From an uncultured Steroidobacter sp. (GTDB taxonomy: Bacteria > Pseudomonadota > Gammaproteobacteria > Steroidobacterales > Steroidobacteraceae): a stretch of 37,627 nucleotides of DNA. The position numbers and the translations under genes were made by a program. Positions within the stretch are counted from its first letter, which is position 1. The number at the start of each line of letters is the position of its first letter. The notes under the pieces were generated by a model that had not been told where the DNA came from, ran no database searches, and saw only the letters and a list, made by a program, of their open reading frames with translations. Positions 24,800 to 31,421 of the stretch are shown here, one piece after another. The stretch lies in assembly GCA_946478975.1 (NCBI GenBank), contig CAMLEO010000030.1, forward strand, positions 1 to 37,627. Reading direction: 5' to 3'.

Positions 24800-25819
24800 T
24801 CAACGATTCAAATTGTTGATGAGCATGGCTCGAAGCCGGCGCGCCATGAGTTCGTCCATCGGACCCAGTGCGCCGCGCGCCTGCTCGGGAAGGTGTTCGC
24901 CGGCGCGCTCCGCCGGGCCGAACACGTAATACTCGAACACATTCTTCCAAGCGCGCTTCTCGCGCTCAGGCCGGTCGCGCAGCGTCCACATCGCGTGATA
25001 CAGCGCGTTCATCGGCGAAGGAATGAACTTTGGCGACGTGCTCCACCAATAGTTGATCAGCGTGTTGAACGGGCTGCGCGCTTCGACATGATGCCACCAC
25101 ATGCTCGGCATGAAGATCGCGTCGCCCGGTTCGAGCTCGGCAGTCTGTCGCGCCTCCAGTGCTTCGCGAAAGCGCGGATAGCGCTCGAAGTCGGGGTTCG
25201 CGAAATCGACCAGGCTGATCGCCTGGCCGCCGGGCGTCGGATCGAGCGGCCCTGGGTACAAATTAAAAATCTGTTCCGGCGGAAACAGCGTGAAGCGTCG
25301 CTTGCCGACTGCGCAGCAGGCGATGTTGTTCGGCGCATCGTAATGGCACGAAGCGATGGTGCGACTGCCGATCCAGATGCTCGCCAGCGGATCGAGGCCG
25401 TGCGCCGCGAACGGCAGGTCGTTGTCTTTACGAAAGCCCGGCAGGCACGCGTCGATGGTCGTCGACGCGATGTAATCGGTCGGCGGCTGCGCATCGTCGA
25501 GATGTTTCTCGATGTTCGCGAGCACCTGGTCGAGCGGCGCGCGGGCGCTGACGAAATTCAGCTGCGTGAAATCTTCGTTGTAGAACAACCGGCCGGCGAT
25601 GCTGGGATCGCCGTGCGACGTGCCGACGGTCTTGCCGTTGTAGAACGACCGCAGATAGCTCATCGCTTCGTGCGGGGAGCGCAGGCCTGCTTGCACCAGC
25701 GGCCAATGCGTCACCAGGCCTTTGAGCACAACCGGCGCGTCGCCGGACATCAGTTCCTCCAGCGGCAGGTCCTCGGGCCGACAGCCCTCGATCACACGCG
25801 CTTGCGGTTGCGTCGCCAT
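24800..25819 (-). CDS. Cupin-like (JmjC-type) Fe(II)/2-oxoglutarate enzyme candidate
   Basis: The 339-residue protein matches the cupin-like domain (Cupin_8) relatives of the JmjC/FIH hydroxylases: DAPVVLKGLVTHWPLVQA near 27-44, metal motif HYD (H159, D161) in CHYDAPNNIACCAVGKRRF, LFPPEQIFNLYPGPLDP, and the distal histidine in MPSMWWHHVEA (H243 or H244). FIH-like enzymes hydroxylate side chains of proteins, but small-molecule substrates are also known, so the substrate here is open. It starts 9 bp after the sapC stop and ends 15 bp before the halogenase, so expression is probably coupled. No signal peptide, hence cytoplasmic. Confidence 0.85.
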   Translation of the reverse strand: MATQPQARVIEGCRPEDLPLEELMSGDAPVVLKGLVTHWPLVQAGLRSPHEAMSYLRSFYNGKTVGTSHGDPSIAGRLFYNEDFTQLNFVSARAPLDQVLANIEKHLDDAQPPTDYIASTTIDACLPGFRKDNDLPFAAHGLDPLASIWIGSRTIASCHYDAPNNIACCAVGKRRFTLFPPEQIFNLYPGPLDPTPGGQAISLVDFANPDFERYPRFREALEARQTAELEPGDAIFMPSMWWHHVEARSPFNTLINYWWSTSPKFIPSPMNALYHAMWTLRDRPEREKRAWKNVFEYYVFGPAERAGEHLPEQARGALGPMDELMARRLRAMLINNLNR

Positions 25820-25828
25820 GAGCTGAGT

Positions 25829-26569
25829 TTAAGCGTGCCCCGCTTGCCGGCGGCGGCGATGTTTCATGTCGATCAGCTTCTTGACGTTGTTGTGCGAAGC
25901 CAGCACCAGGAACGCGCCCTGCAGGAAGTTGGCGCTGTTCAATTTGAACAATGCATCGCCATCGAGCTTTGCCAGGCGCTCCTCGCTGATGGTGTACAGG
26001 CCGCGGAGGTTGTATTGCTCCTCGGCATTGAATTTGATTTCGACGTTCACCGGCTCGATCAGCTCGAAAGTATTGAAGGCGTCGAACATCGCCTTGCTGA
26101 CGGCAAGCCCGTGGTGAATGCCTTGCAGCGTCGCACCGATGCGCTCCAGGTAGCGCGTGTTGCCGCCTTGAGGCAGAAACACCGGCTCACCTTCAGTGGT
26201 GCTGACGCGCGGATTGTCCATGTCGATGTGAATTACCGGCTCGCGGCGCGTTTCGCCGCCGACGTCCTGCGTCTGAAAGCCGATGAGAAACGGCCCGCGC
26301 GCGACGATGCCGGGAATGTAAGCAGCGGTCCAGCCGCTCTGGTCCAGAAACAAATTCTCGTCCTGCTGAAAGCCGAGCAGGGCGACCGATTGAAACTCGC
26401 CGGTCTCGCGATCCTTGCGGAAGAAGATCGGATATTCGCGCTGCACGTCGCCGTATTCGGTGGGGAAGGTGAGCACCGTGCCGACGTTGTCGCCGAACTC
26501 GCTGCCGTGGCGAGTGATCACCCGCAAGTCCTTGTGGGCGACGTTATTGAGCATTTCGTGCCTAGGCAT
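25829..26569 (-). CDS. SapC family protein (operon copy)
   Basis: The 246-residue protein is a SapC-like protein, seen from DLRVITRHGSEFGDNVGT, YPIFFRKDRETGEFQSVALL, LGFQQDENLFLDQSGW and TAAYIPGIVARGPFLIGFQ. It also has the family's C-terminal helical part (FELIEPVNVEIKFNAEEQYN, NFLQGAFLVLASHNNVKKLI). SapC proteins are common beside TonB-dependent receptors in Xanthomonas, Caulobacter and relatives; their molecular function is unknown. There is no signal peptide. The start at 26569 has GAGGGG five bases upstream. A strong hairpin separates it from the receptor gene, 91 bp upstream. Confidence 0.85.
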   Translation of the reverse strand: MPRHEMLNNVAHKDLRVITRHGSEFGDNVGTVLTFPTEYGDVQREYPIFFRKDRETGEFQSVALLGFQQDENLFLDQSGWTAAYIPGIVARGPFLIGFQTQDVGGETRREPVIHIDMDNPRVSTTEGEPVFLPQGGNTRYLERIGATLQGIHHGLAVSKAMFDAFNTFELIEPVNVEIKFNAEEQYNLRGLYTISEERLAKLDGDALFKLNSANFLQGAFLVLASHNNVKKLIDMKHRRRRQAGHA

Positions 26570-26597
26570 GCATCCCCTCAACCGCGGGCCTGAAGTC

Positions 26598-26631
26598 AGT
26601 GGGCCGCTGCGAAGTGCAGCGGCCCACTTTT
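26598..26631. terminator. 13-bp stem hairpin between receptor and sapC genes
   Basis: AGTGGGCCGCTGC (26598-26610) and GCAGCGGCCCACT (26616-26628) form a perfect 13-bp stem with a GAAGT loop. Four T's follow on the plus strand. On the transcribed minus strand no T-run follows it. It may act as a partial terminator or an RNA end-stabiliser that sets the receptor mRNA above the downstream genes. Confidence 0.6.
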
Positions 26632-26659
26632 CCCGTGCGGGCACTCTAGCTCGATTTTA

Positions 26660-29600
26660 TTAGAACTTATAGCGGGCGCCGAAGGCGTAGCGCGCGCCCT
26701 GATCTTCCACGTACCACGGCTGATTCTCCGAGCGGCCGTGCCAGCGCACGTCCTCTTCGGTGAGGTTGATGCCCTCCAGCGACAACGACAGGTGCTCGTT
26801 GACGTCGTAGCCGACGCTCAGATCGATCTGATCGTAAGCCTCGACGTACTCCGGATTGCGGAAGTTGCCGCGGTTGGTGTTCTGCAGGAACTCGTCGCGC
26901 CAGTTGTAGGCCAGACGCACCGAGAACCCGAAGTTTTCATACATCAGGATCAGGTTGGCCGAGTCGCTCAGGCCGAGCAGGGCGAACTGGTTGATGTTCG
27001 GATCGCCGGCATTGTTGAACGACACGTCACCGCGCACGATGGTGTAGTTCGCCTGGATGCCGAAGCCCGTCTGCCCGAAGAAGTGCTGGCCGCCCATTTC
27101 CCAGCCGTGAATCGCCGCATCCTTGTTGTTCACCGGCCGCGTGACGTTGAACATATAGGCCGGATCCGCCGCAGTCGGATAGATATCGTACTGAGTGGCG
27201 AATGCGAGGTGCTGCGCTTCCGAACCGTTGAAGTTCGCGGCGCCGCCGGTCCACGTCGTGCCGTTCGCATCCACGAACGAGCCCGGGTGTTCCATCATCG
27301 CCATCATCACGAACAGGTTCGTATCGTCGGTGCTGGCGCCGCGATTGCGCAGTTCCGTGAGGGCTGCCTGCGCGCGCGGACCGGACGTCTGGTCGGTGAT
27401 GCCGAACAGGCTTTCCGACGTCACTTGCTGGCCGATGAAGTTCTTCACGTTCTTGTGGAAGAAGCCGACCGACACATAGCTCGCGTCGTCGAAATAATAT
27501 TCCAGCGACAGATCGATGTTGTCGGACTCCAGCGGATCGAGCGCGGTGTTCGAAGCGTTCGCGGTCGGGCTGAAGCCGTTGCCGGTCGAACCTTGCGAGC
27601 CGCCGATGTTCACAGCTGCGCGCAGCTGATCGTACTGGGCGCGTGCGATCGTCTTGCTGTACGAAGCGCGAGCCTTCAAGTTGTGCAGGACCTCGATGTC
27701 GAAGTCGAGGTTCGGCAGCACGTGGTCGTAGTCCGCCTTGTTCTTCAAGGTCGACATCGTCAGACCCTGCCACTGCGAGAAGTCGTTGTTGTCCTGCCAG
27801 ATCAAACCGCGCGGAATGAGCTGGTTGGAGATGGCTTCCACATCGGTCTTCTCATAGCGCACACCGACCAGCAGGTTGCTCGCCCGATCCGCCAGGTCGA
27901 AGTGCATGCCGTACTGGACGTACGCAGCCTTGGTGTCTTCCTCGATCTTGTGATCCTGATCGAACGCCGGGTTGTAGGTGAGCGTGCCATTCGCCTGGCT
28001 CGCATCGCGCCACACGCCATACCGCTGCACGGCCCAGCGGGCAAGTGCATTCGCGTTGCCTTTCCAACCCGAGCGCGGCACACCGGCCGTATTGAAGTCG
28101 CTGAACTGTCCGACCAGGCTGAAGGGTTGCAGCAGTTCCGGCGGCATTTCGCCCGGACGTGCCACGCCCCAGTCGCCCAACGTCATCTGGGCGTTCGAAG
28201 CGCGCTGGTGCGAATCCATCGCGCGCGTCTCGACACCGAACTGGATGCGCTTGTCGTCGTCGAACTTGAACGTGCTGTCCAGGCGCGCCTGCGTGATGTT
28301 GCTGGTCTGTTCCTGATAATTGATGCGCAGGTACTGGCTGCCCAGATCCGAGGGACGGAACGCGAAGTTCGGATCGCCGCCGACGCCGCCAGCGGGGATG
28401 CCCGTGGTCGGAGCCGTGAAGATCGTGCGAGTCGCCAGCGGCAAACCGTGGTTGAAATAGAACGTTTGCAACATGCGATTGGTGCAGAGGTTGTCGTTCG
28501 GCGCAGCTGCGCAGGTGCTCGGCACACGCGCCGCGAAGCTGAACGCTGTTTCGCCGCCGCCGGTGACCGGATCGTCCGGCAAGCTTTCGGCCTTCGAATC
28601 GTGCACGTCGAAGCCGACCGTCCAACGATCGGTGGGCTGCCATTCGGCGTTGAAGCCGATCGACTTCAGCTCGTTCTTCTGTTCGCGATGCTGCTGCTCG
28701 AAACCGAAGTCCTTCGCGGTGCCTTCGTCTTCCGCCAGCACCACGGGGGTCGCGACTGCCTGGCCCGCGTCGAACACGGCGAGGCTGTAGCGGTTCGCGT
28801 TCATCCACAGTGTCTGGTCGCCGCGATCTTCCATCAGATCCTGTTCCGCGTACGTGTAGTCGGCGGTCAGGGTCAATGTATCGATCGGCGCGAACTGCAC
28901 TGTCAGCTGCGCATTGGTGCGCTCACGTTCGCGATCCGAGAAGTGATAGCGAATGTCGTTCGGAATCGCATACAGCGAGCCCACTGCCGGCGCGTTGATG
29001 ATGGTCGCGTTGTCCGCGAACTTGGTCGTCTGGTTGCTCGGATCCCATCTGCGGATGTTCCAGTCGTTGACGGTGGAGCTGGAGGAGCCGCTGTCGCGCT
29101 TCTGATAGCTCGCGGACAGGCCGACGCCCCAGGTCTTGTTGTCGTCGACGTAACTGAAAATGCCCGACACTTCCGGCGTGATGTCGTCGCCGGTGCGATT
29201 GGTGGTGTCGTTCAACGCCTTGATGCCGACGTTGATCACCGGCTCGTTGCTGTCGAAGGGGCGGGCGGTCTTGACGTTCAATGTCGCGCCGATGCCGCCG
29301 GTGGCGATGTCCGCCTTGCCGGTTTTGTACACCTCGATCGATTTGATGCTTTCGCTCGCGAGGTTGGCAAAGTTGAATGCGCGCGACTGGCCGGCCACGC
29401 CGCCGTCGCCGCTGTTGCCGCCGGCGAACGCATCCGCCGCGGGCATGGTGCGGCCGTTCAGCGTCACCATGTTGTATTGAGCACCGAAGCCGCGTGCCGT
29501 CACCAATGCGCCTTCGCCGTTGCGGCGGTCGATCGAAATACCGGTGACGCGCTGTAACGATTCGGCGAGGTTGGTGTCCGGGAACTTGCCGATATCTTCG

Positions 29601-29830
29601 GCACTGATCGCGTCGACGACACCGATGGCCTCACGCTTGGTGTCCATCGCGGATTCCAAGCTGGCCCTGATGCCGGTGACCACCACTTCTTCCAGGTCGC
29701 CCTGCGCAGCAGTACTGGCGCTGGCTTGAGCAGCGGCGGCAGCAGCTTCCTGCGCGCCTGCGCCTTTGAACGGCGCAACAGATGCCAATGCCGCGGCAAT
29801 GGCTACCGCGAGCCGGTTATGCTTCATCAT
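26660..29830 (-). CDS. TonB-dependent outer-membrane receptor (Xanthomonas/Caulobacter type)
   Basis: The 1056-residue protein has a signal peptide (MMKHNRLAVAIAAALASVAP, cleaved near AGA/QE) and an Ala/Gln-rich spacer. The TonB box EEVVVTG (47-53), plug domain (VVDAISAEDIGKFPDTNLAE, RGFGAQYNMVTLNGR) and 22-strand-type barrel follow, ending in the classical aromatic strand YAFGARYKF. The plug text and length match the TonB-Xanth-Caul class (TIGR01782), which typically imports carbohydrate oligomers. AGGGGGAT eight bases before the ATG at 29830 supports this start over one 66 bases upstream. It heads an operon with sapC, cupin-like, halogenase and DUF1348 genes. The upstream region holds LacI-type operators, so import is probably substrate-induced. 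The ligand is unknown; the GH43 gene nearby makes an arabinose-containing glycan plausible. Confidence 0.93.
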   Translation of the reverse strand: MMKHNRLAVAIAAALASVAPFKGAGAQEAAAAAAQASASTAAQGDLEEVVVTGIRASLESAMDTKREAIGVVDAISAEDIGKFPDTNLAESLQRVTGISIDRRNGEGALVTARGFGAQYNMVTLNGRTMPAADAFAGGNSGDGGVAGQSRAFNFANLASESIKSIEVYKTGKADIATGGIGATLNVKTARPFDSNEPVINVGIKALNDTTNRTGDDITPEVSGIFSYVDDNKTWGVGLSASYQKRDSGSSSSTVNDWNIRRWDPSNQTTKFADNATIINAPAVGSLYAIPNDIRYHFSDRERERTNAQLTVQFAPIDTLTLTADYTYAEQDLMEDRGDQTLWMNANRYSLAVFDAGQAVATPVVLAEDEGTAKDFGFEQQHREQKNELKSIGFNAEWQPTDRWTVGFDVHDSKAESLPDDPVTGGGETAFSFAARVPSTCAAAPNDNLCTNRMLQTFYFNHGLPLATRTIFTAPTTGIPAGGVGGDPNFAFRPSDLGSQYLRINYQEQTSNITQARLDSTFKFDDDKRIQFGVETRAMDSHQRASNAQMTLGDWGVARPGEMPPELLQPFSLVGQFSDFNTAGVPRSGWKGNANALARWAVQRYGVWRDASQANGTLTYNPAFDQDHKIEEDTKAAYVQYGMHFDLADRASNLLVGVRYEKTDVEAISNQLIPRGLIWQDNNDFSQWQGLTMSTLKNKADYDHVLPNLDFDIEVLHNLKARASYSKTIARAQYDQLRAAVNIGGSQGSTGNGFSPTANASNTALDPLESDNIDLSLEYYFDDASYVSVGFFHKNVKNFIGQQVTSESLFGITDQTSGPRAQAALTELRNRGASTDDTNLFVMMAMMEHPGSFVDANGTTWTGGAANFNGSEAQHLAFATQYDIYPTAADPAYMFNVTRPVNNKDAAIHGWEMGGQHFFGQTGFGIQANYTIVRGDVSFNNAGDPNINQFALLGLSDSANLILMYENFGFSVRLAYNWRDEFLQNTNRGNFRNPEYVEAYDQIDLSVGYDVNEHLSLSLEGINLTEEDVRWHGRSENQPWYVEDQGARYAFGARYKF

Positions 29831-29912
29831 CACTTGATCCCCCTGATTGCGAGACGTTATCGAATCACTTCGAACCTGCACTCCAAAATCCTTCACCCCA
29901 CCGGGGAATGCG

Positions 29913-29926
29913 CGATAACGCTAACA
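29913..29926 (-). promoter_or_regulatory. LacI-type operator candidate 1
   Basis: Read on the minus strand the site is TGTTAGCGTTATCG. It fits the LacI-family pattern TGnTAnCGnTAnCA at every fixed position except the last. It lies about 83 bp before the receptor start codon, inside the predicted leader. Confidence 0.45.
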
Positions 29927-30107
29927 CCCCCACGTGCACTCATCCGTCGTCGGCTCTCCCTCCTCAGCAGTTGCTGTGAGGCGCGTCAGCAAGGTGGGCA
30001 CTGGCTGAATGCCTACCGCTGTCGTGCCAGACGCGTTCGCATCGAACTCACTTTCATACGCGTGCATGTCGTACAGCTACAACGATGCGCACTTTGAACG
30101 CAGAGCT

Positions 30108-30138
30108 AGTATAGCGGCGGTCCTGACATCGCTGTCAA
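30108..30138 (-). promoter_or_regulatory. Sigma-70 promoter for the receptor operon
   Basis: On the minus strand there is a perfect -35 TTGACA (30138-30133) and a -10 TATACT (30113-30108) with a 19-bp spacer, slightly longer than ideal. Transcription would begin near 30101. The -35 hexamer overlaps operator candidate 2, which suits repression by a LacI-family protein. Confidence 0.5.
30124..30137. promoter_or_regulatory. LacI-type operator candidate 2 on the -35 box
   Basis: TGACATCGCTGTCA has perfect 5-bp arms (TGACA/TGTCA) around a CG-containing core. It resembles LacI-family operators of the TGACAnCGnTGTCA kind and covers most of the predicted -35 of the receptor promoter. Confidence 0.5.
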
Positions 30139-30190
30139 TTCGGGAACGACAAATGCCCCGCGGGCACGGTAACTCACGCTGCATCCCCGG

Positions 30191-30204
30191 TGATACCGCT
30201 ATCA
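30191..30204. promoter_or_regulatory. LacI-type operator candidate 3
   Basis: TGATACCGCTATCA has perfect arms TGATA/TATCA around CCGC and fits TGnTAnCGnTAnCA. Its centre is 67 bp from candidate 2. Confidence 0.5.
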
Positions 30205-30238
30205 TTTGCGCCATAAGATGAGCCAGTCCGTGGCTGTT

Positions 30239-30252
30239 TGCAAGCGCTTCCA
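30239..30252. promoter_or_regulatory. LacI-type operator candidate 4
   Basis: TGCAAGCGCTTCCA fits the LacI/GalR-family pattern TGnAAnCGnTTnCA at all fixed positions and holds the palindrome AAGCGCTT. Its centre is 48 bp from candidate 3. TACAAT at 30274-30279 downstream could be a -10 box for the plus-strand sapC, but no matching -35 was found. Confidence 0.5.
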
Positions 30253-30553
30253 GGGACCGCCGCAGGCGCTGCATACAATGTGCTATTTCGCAGACAATTG
30301 AAGCTGTTGCGTGCGGTGCGCGAGTGAATGTTTCTATGCCCGGGCGGTGCGCCCGCGTAAGCCCGCTGAGCGTGTCGCTGGATGCAACGTCGAGCTGCGC
30401 AGGAATGCATTCAAATTCACGCAGTCGGGCGATGGCCTACCAGCTGCAGGCGCTCACTGTTCAGAATGCAAAACTGAGCGGCGCGTTGCATGATTGCCTC
30501 GGAAAAGTGGAGGACAATCCCGCCCTCGACTCGCACTACTTTTGGAAATGCTC

Positions 30554-31321
30554 ATGACTGAAGCTGTCGACACTCCGCAGGCCGCCCCGGCGATGCCGAT
30601 GTTCTACAAGAATCCCGTGCCGCTCGAGCCGGCTCGTCACGCGACGGCAGGTTTGCGCGAGCGCACTGACTTTCGATTCGCGGCCGATACCAACGCCATC
30701 CCGTTGACTGCGGCTGAGATCGTGCACGCCGCTCGCACTTATCCGATCGTGTTCTCGGCAGCCGCGCCGACCGTGCCTTTCGCCGTCGTCGGTTTGCGCG
30801 ATCACGAGAATCTGTTCGTCGACGCCTCTGGCAACTGGCGCGAGGACGCGTATATCCCGGCTTACGTGCGTCGCTATCCGTTCATCTTCTCGGAAGTGCC
30901 GAACTCCGATCGCCTGGTGTTGTGCGTCGACGAAGCGGCGGAGCATTTCGAAAATGCGTCGTCGTCGCGTCCGTTCTTCGCTGCCGATGGCAAGCCGGTC
31001 GATGCGCTTCAGCGCGCTTTCAAGTTCAACGAAACCTTCCAGATGCACTATGCCGAGACGCGCCGCTTCGGCGAATGGCTCGACAAGAACAACATGCTGG
31101 AAGACCGCATGGCCAAGGCCGATCTCGGCGGCGGCCAGACGTTCACGCTGCGCGGCTTCCGGTTGCTGAATCCGGAGCGCCTGCAGACCATGGAAGATGC
31201 GCTGGTGCTGGAACTGCACAAGAAGAACTGGCTGCCGCTGCTGCATTTCCATCTGCAGTCGCTGAACAACTGGGGCATCTTGAGTGCGCTGACTCGCGCC
31301 CGCGAGCCGAAGCAGAACTGA
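30554..31321 (+). CDS. SapC family protein (second, divergent copy)
   Basis: The 255-residue protein shares the SapC layout: MPMFYKNPVPLEPARHA at the start, TYPIVFSAAAPTVPFAVVGL, DHENLFVDASGNWREDAYIP, YVRRYPFIFSEV, and the C-terminal LRGFRLLNPERLQTMED and WLPLLHFHLQSLNNWGIL. It differs clearly from the operon copy, so it is not a recent duplicate. No signal peptide is present. The ATG at 30554 was chosen over one six bases upstream because GGAA (30544-30547) is then well spaced. It is transcribed away from the receptor gene across the operator-rich region and ends 100 bp before the convergent GH43 gene. Confidence 0.85.
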   Translation: MTEAVDTPQAAPAMPMFYKNPVPLEPARHATAGLRERTDFRFAADTNAIPLTAAEIVHAARTYPIVFSAAAPTVPFAVVGLRDHENLFVDASGNWREDAYIPAYVRRYPFIFSEVPNSDRLVLCVDEAAEHFENASSSRPFFAADGKPVDALQRAFKFNETFQMHYAETRRFGEWLDKNNMLEDRMAKADLGGGQTFTLRGFRLLNPERLQTMEDALVLELHKKNWLPLLHFHLQSLNNWGILSALTRAREPKQN

Positions 31322-31336
31322 TTCCGCGACCGCTCT

Positions 31337-31364
31337 CTCGCCGGTGGGTTGACCTGCCGGCGAG
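31337..31364. terminator. Hairpin between convergent sapC and GH43 genes
   Basis: CTCGCCGG (31337-31344) and CCGGCGAG (31357-31364) form a perfect 8-bp stem with a 12-nt loop, 15 bases after the sapC stop. No T-run follows. Confidence 0.5.
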
Positions 31365-31421
31365 CTCGTCTGTCACGGACGCGACTCGCGCCGCATCCGC
31401 TCGAGGCCAGGTCAGCCTGCA

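Larger units (their letters stand above)
29831..30553. other. Long divergent regulatory region without a gene
   Basis: These 723 bases separate the divergent receptor and second sapC genes. No open frame here looks coding: the short frames are Arg/Ser/Cys-rich with no ribosome site. The region contains four LacI-type palindromes and one clear minus-strand promoter, listed separately. The predicted receptor mRNA has a leader of about 270 nt. No cobalamin-box sequence or other riboswitch core was recognised in it. Confidence 0.7.

Noticed and set aside
26738..29557. A 2.8-kb open frame on the plus strand opposite the TonB receptor gene, and similar long antisense frames at 16841-18937, 24767-26593 and 34632-36422.
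   Set aside because: They mirror the real genes' codon periodicity in GC-rich DNA. Their translations are Arg/His/Ala/Val-rich with no recognisable domain, while the opposite strands encode clear families.
22061..29830. The halogenase locus as a natural-product (siderophore or pyrrolnitrin-like) cluster.
   Set aside because: No synthetase, carrier protein, tryptophan-pathway or efflux genes are present. The neighbours are importer and SapC genes instead.
29831..30101. Possible cobalamin riboswitch in the receptor leader.
   Set aside because: No B12-box-like sequence was found on the minus strand. The receptor class and LacI-type sites fit a carbohydrate ligand better.
30324..30557. Short plus-strand frame upstream of the second sapC gene.
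   Set aside because: No ribosome site, Cys/Ser/Arg-rich start, and it runs into the sapC start region in another frame. More likely regulatory DNA.
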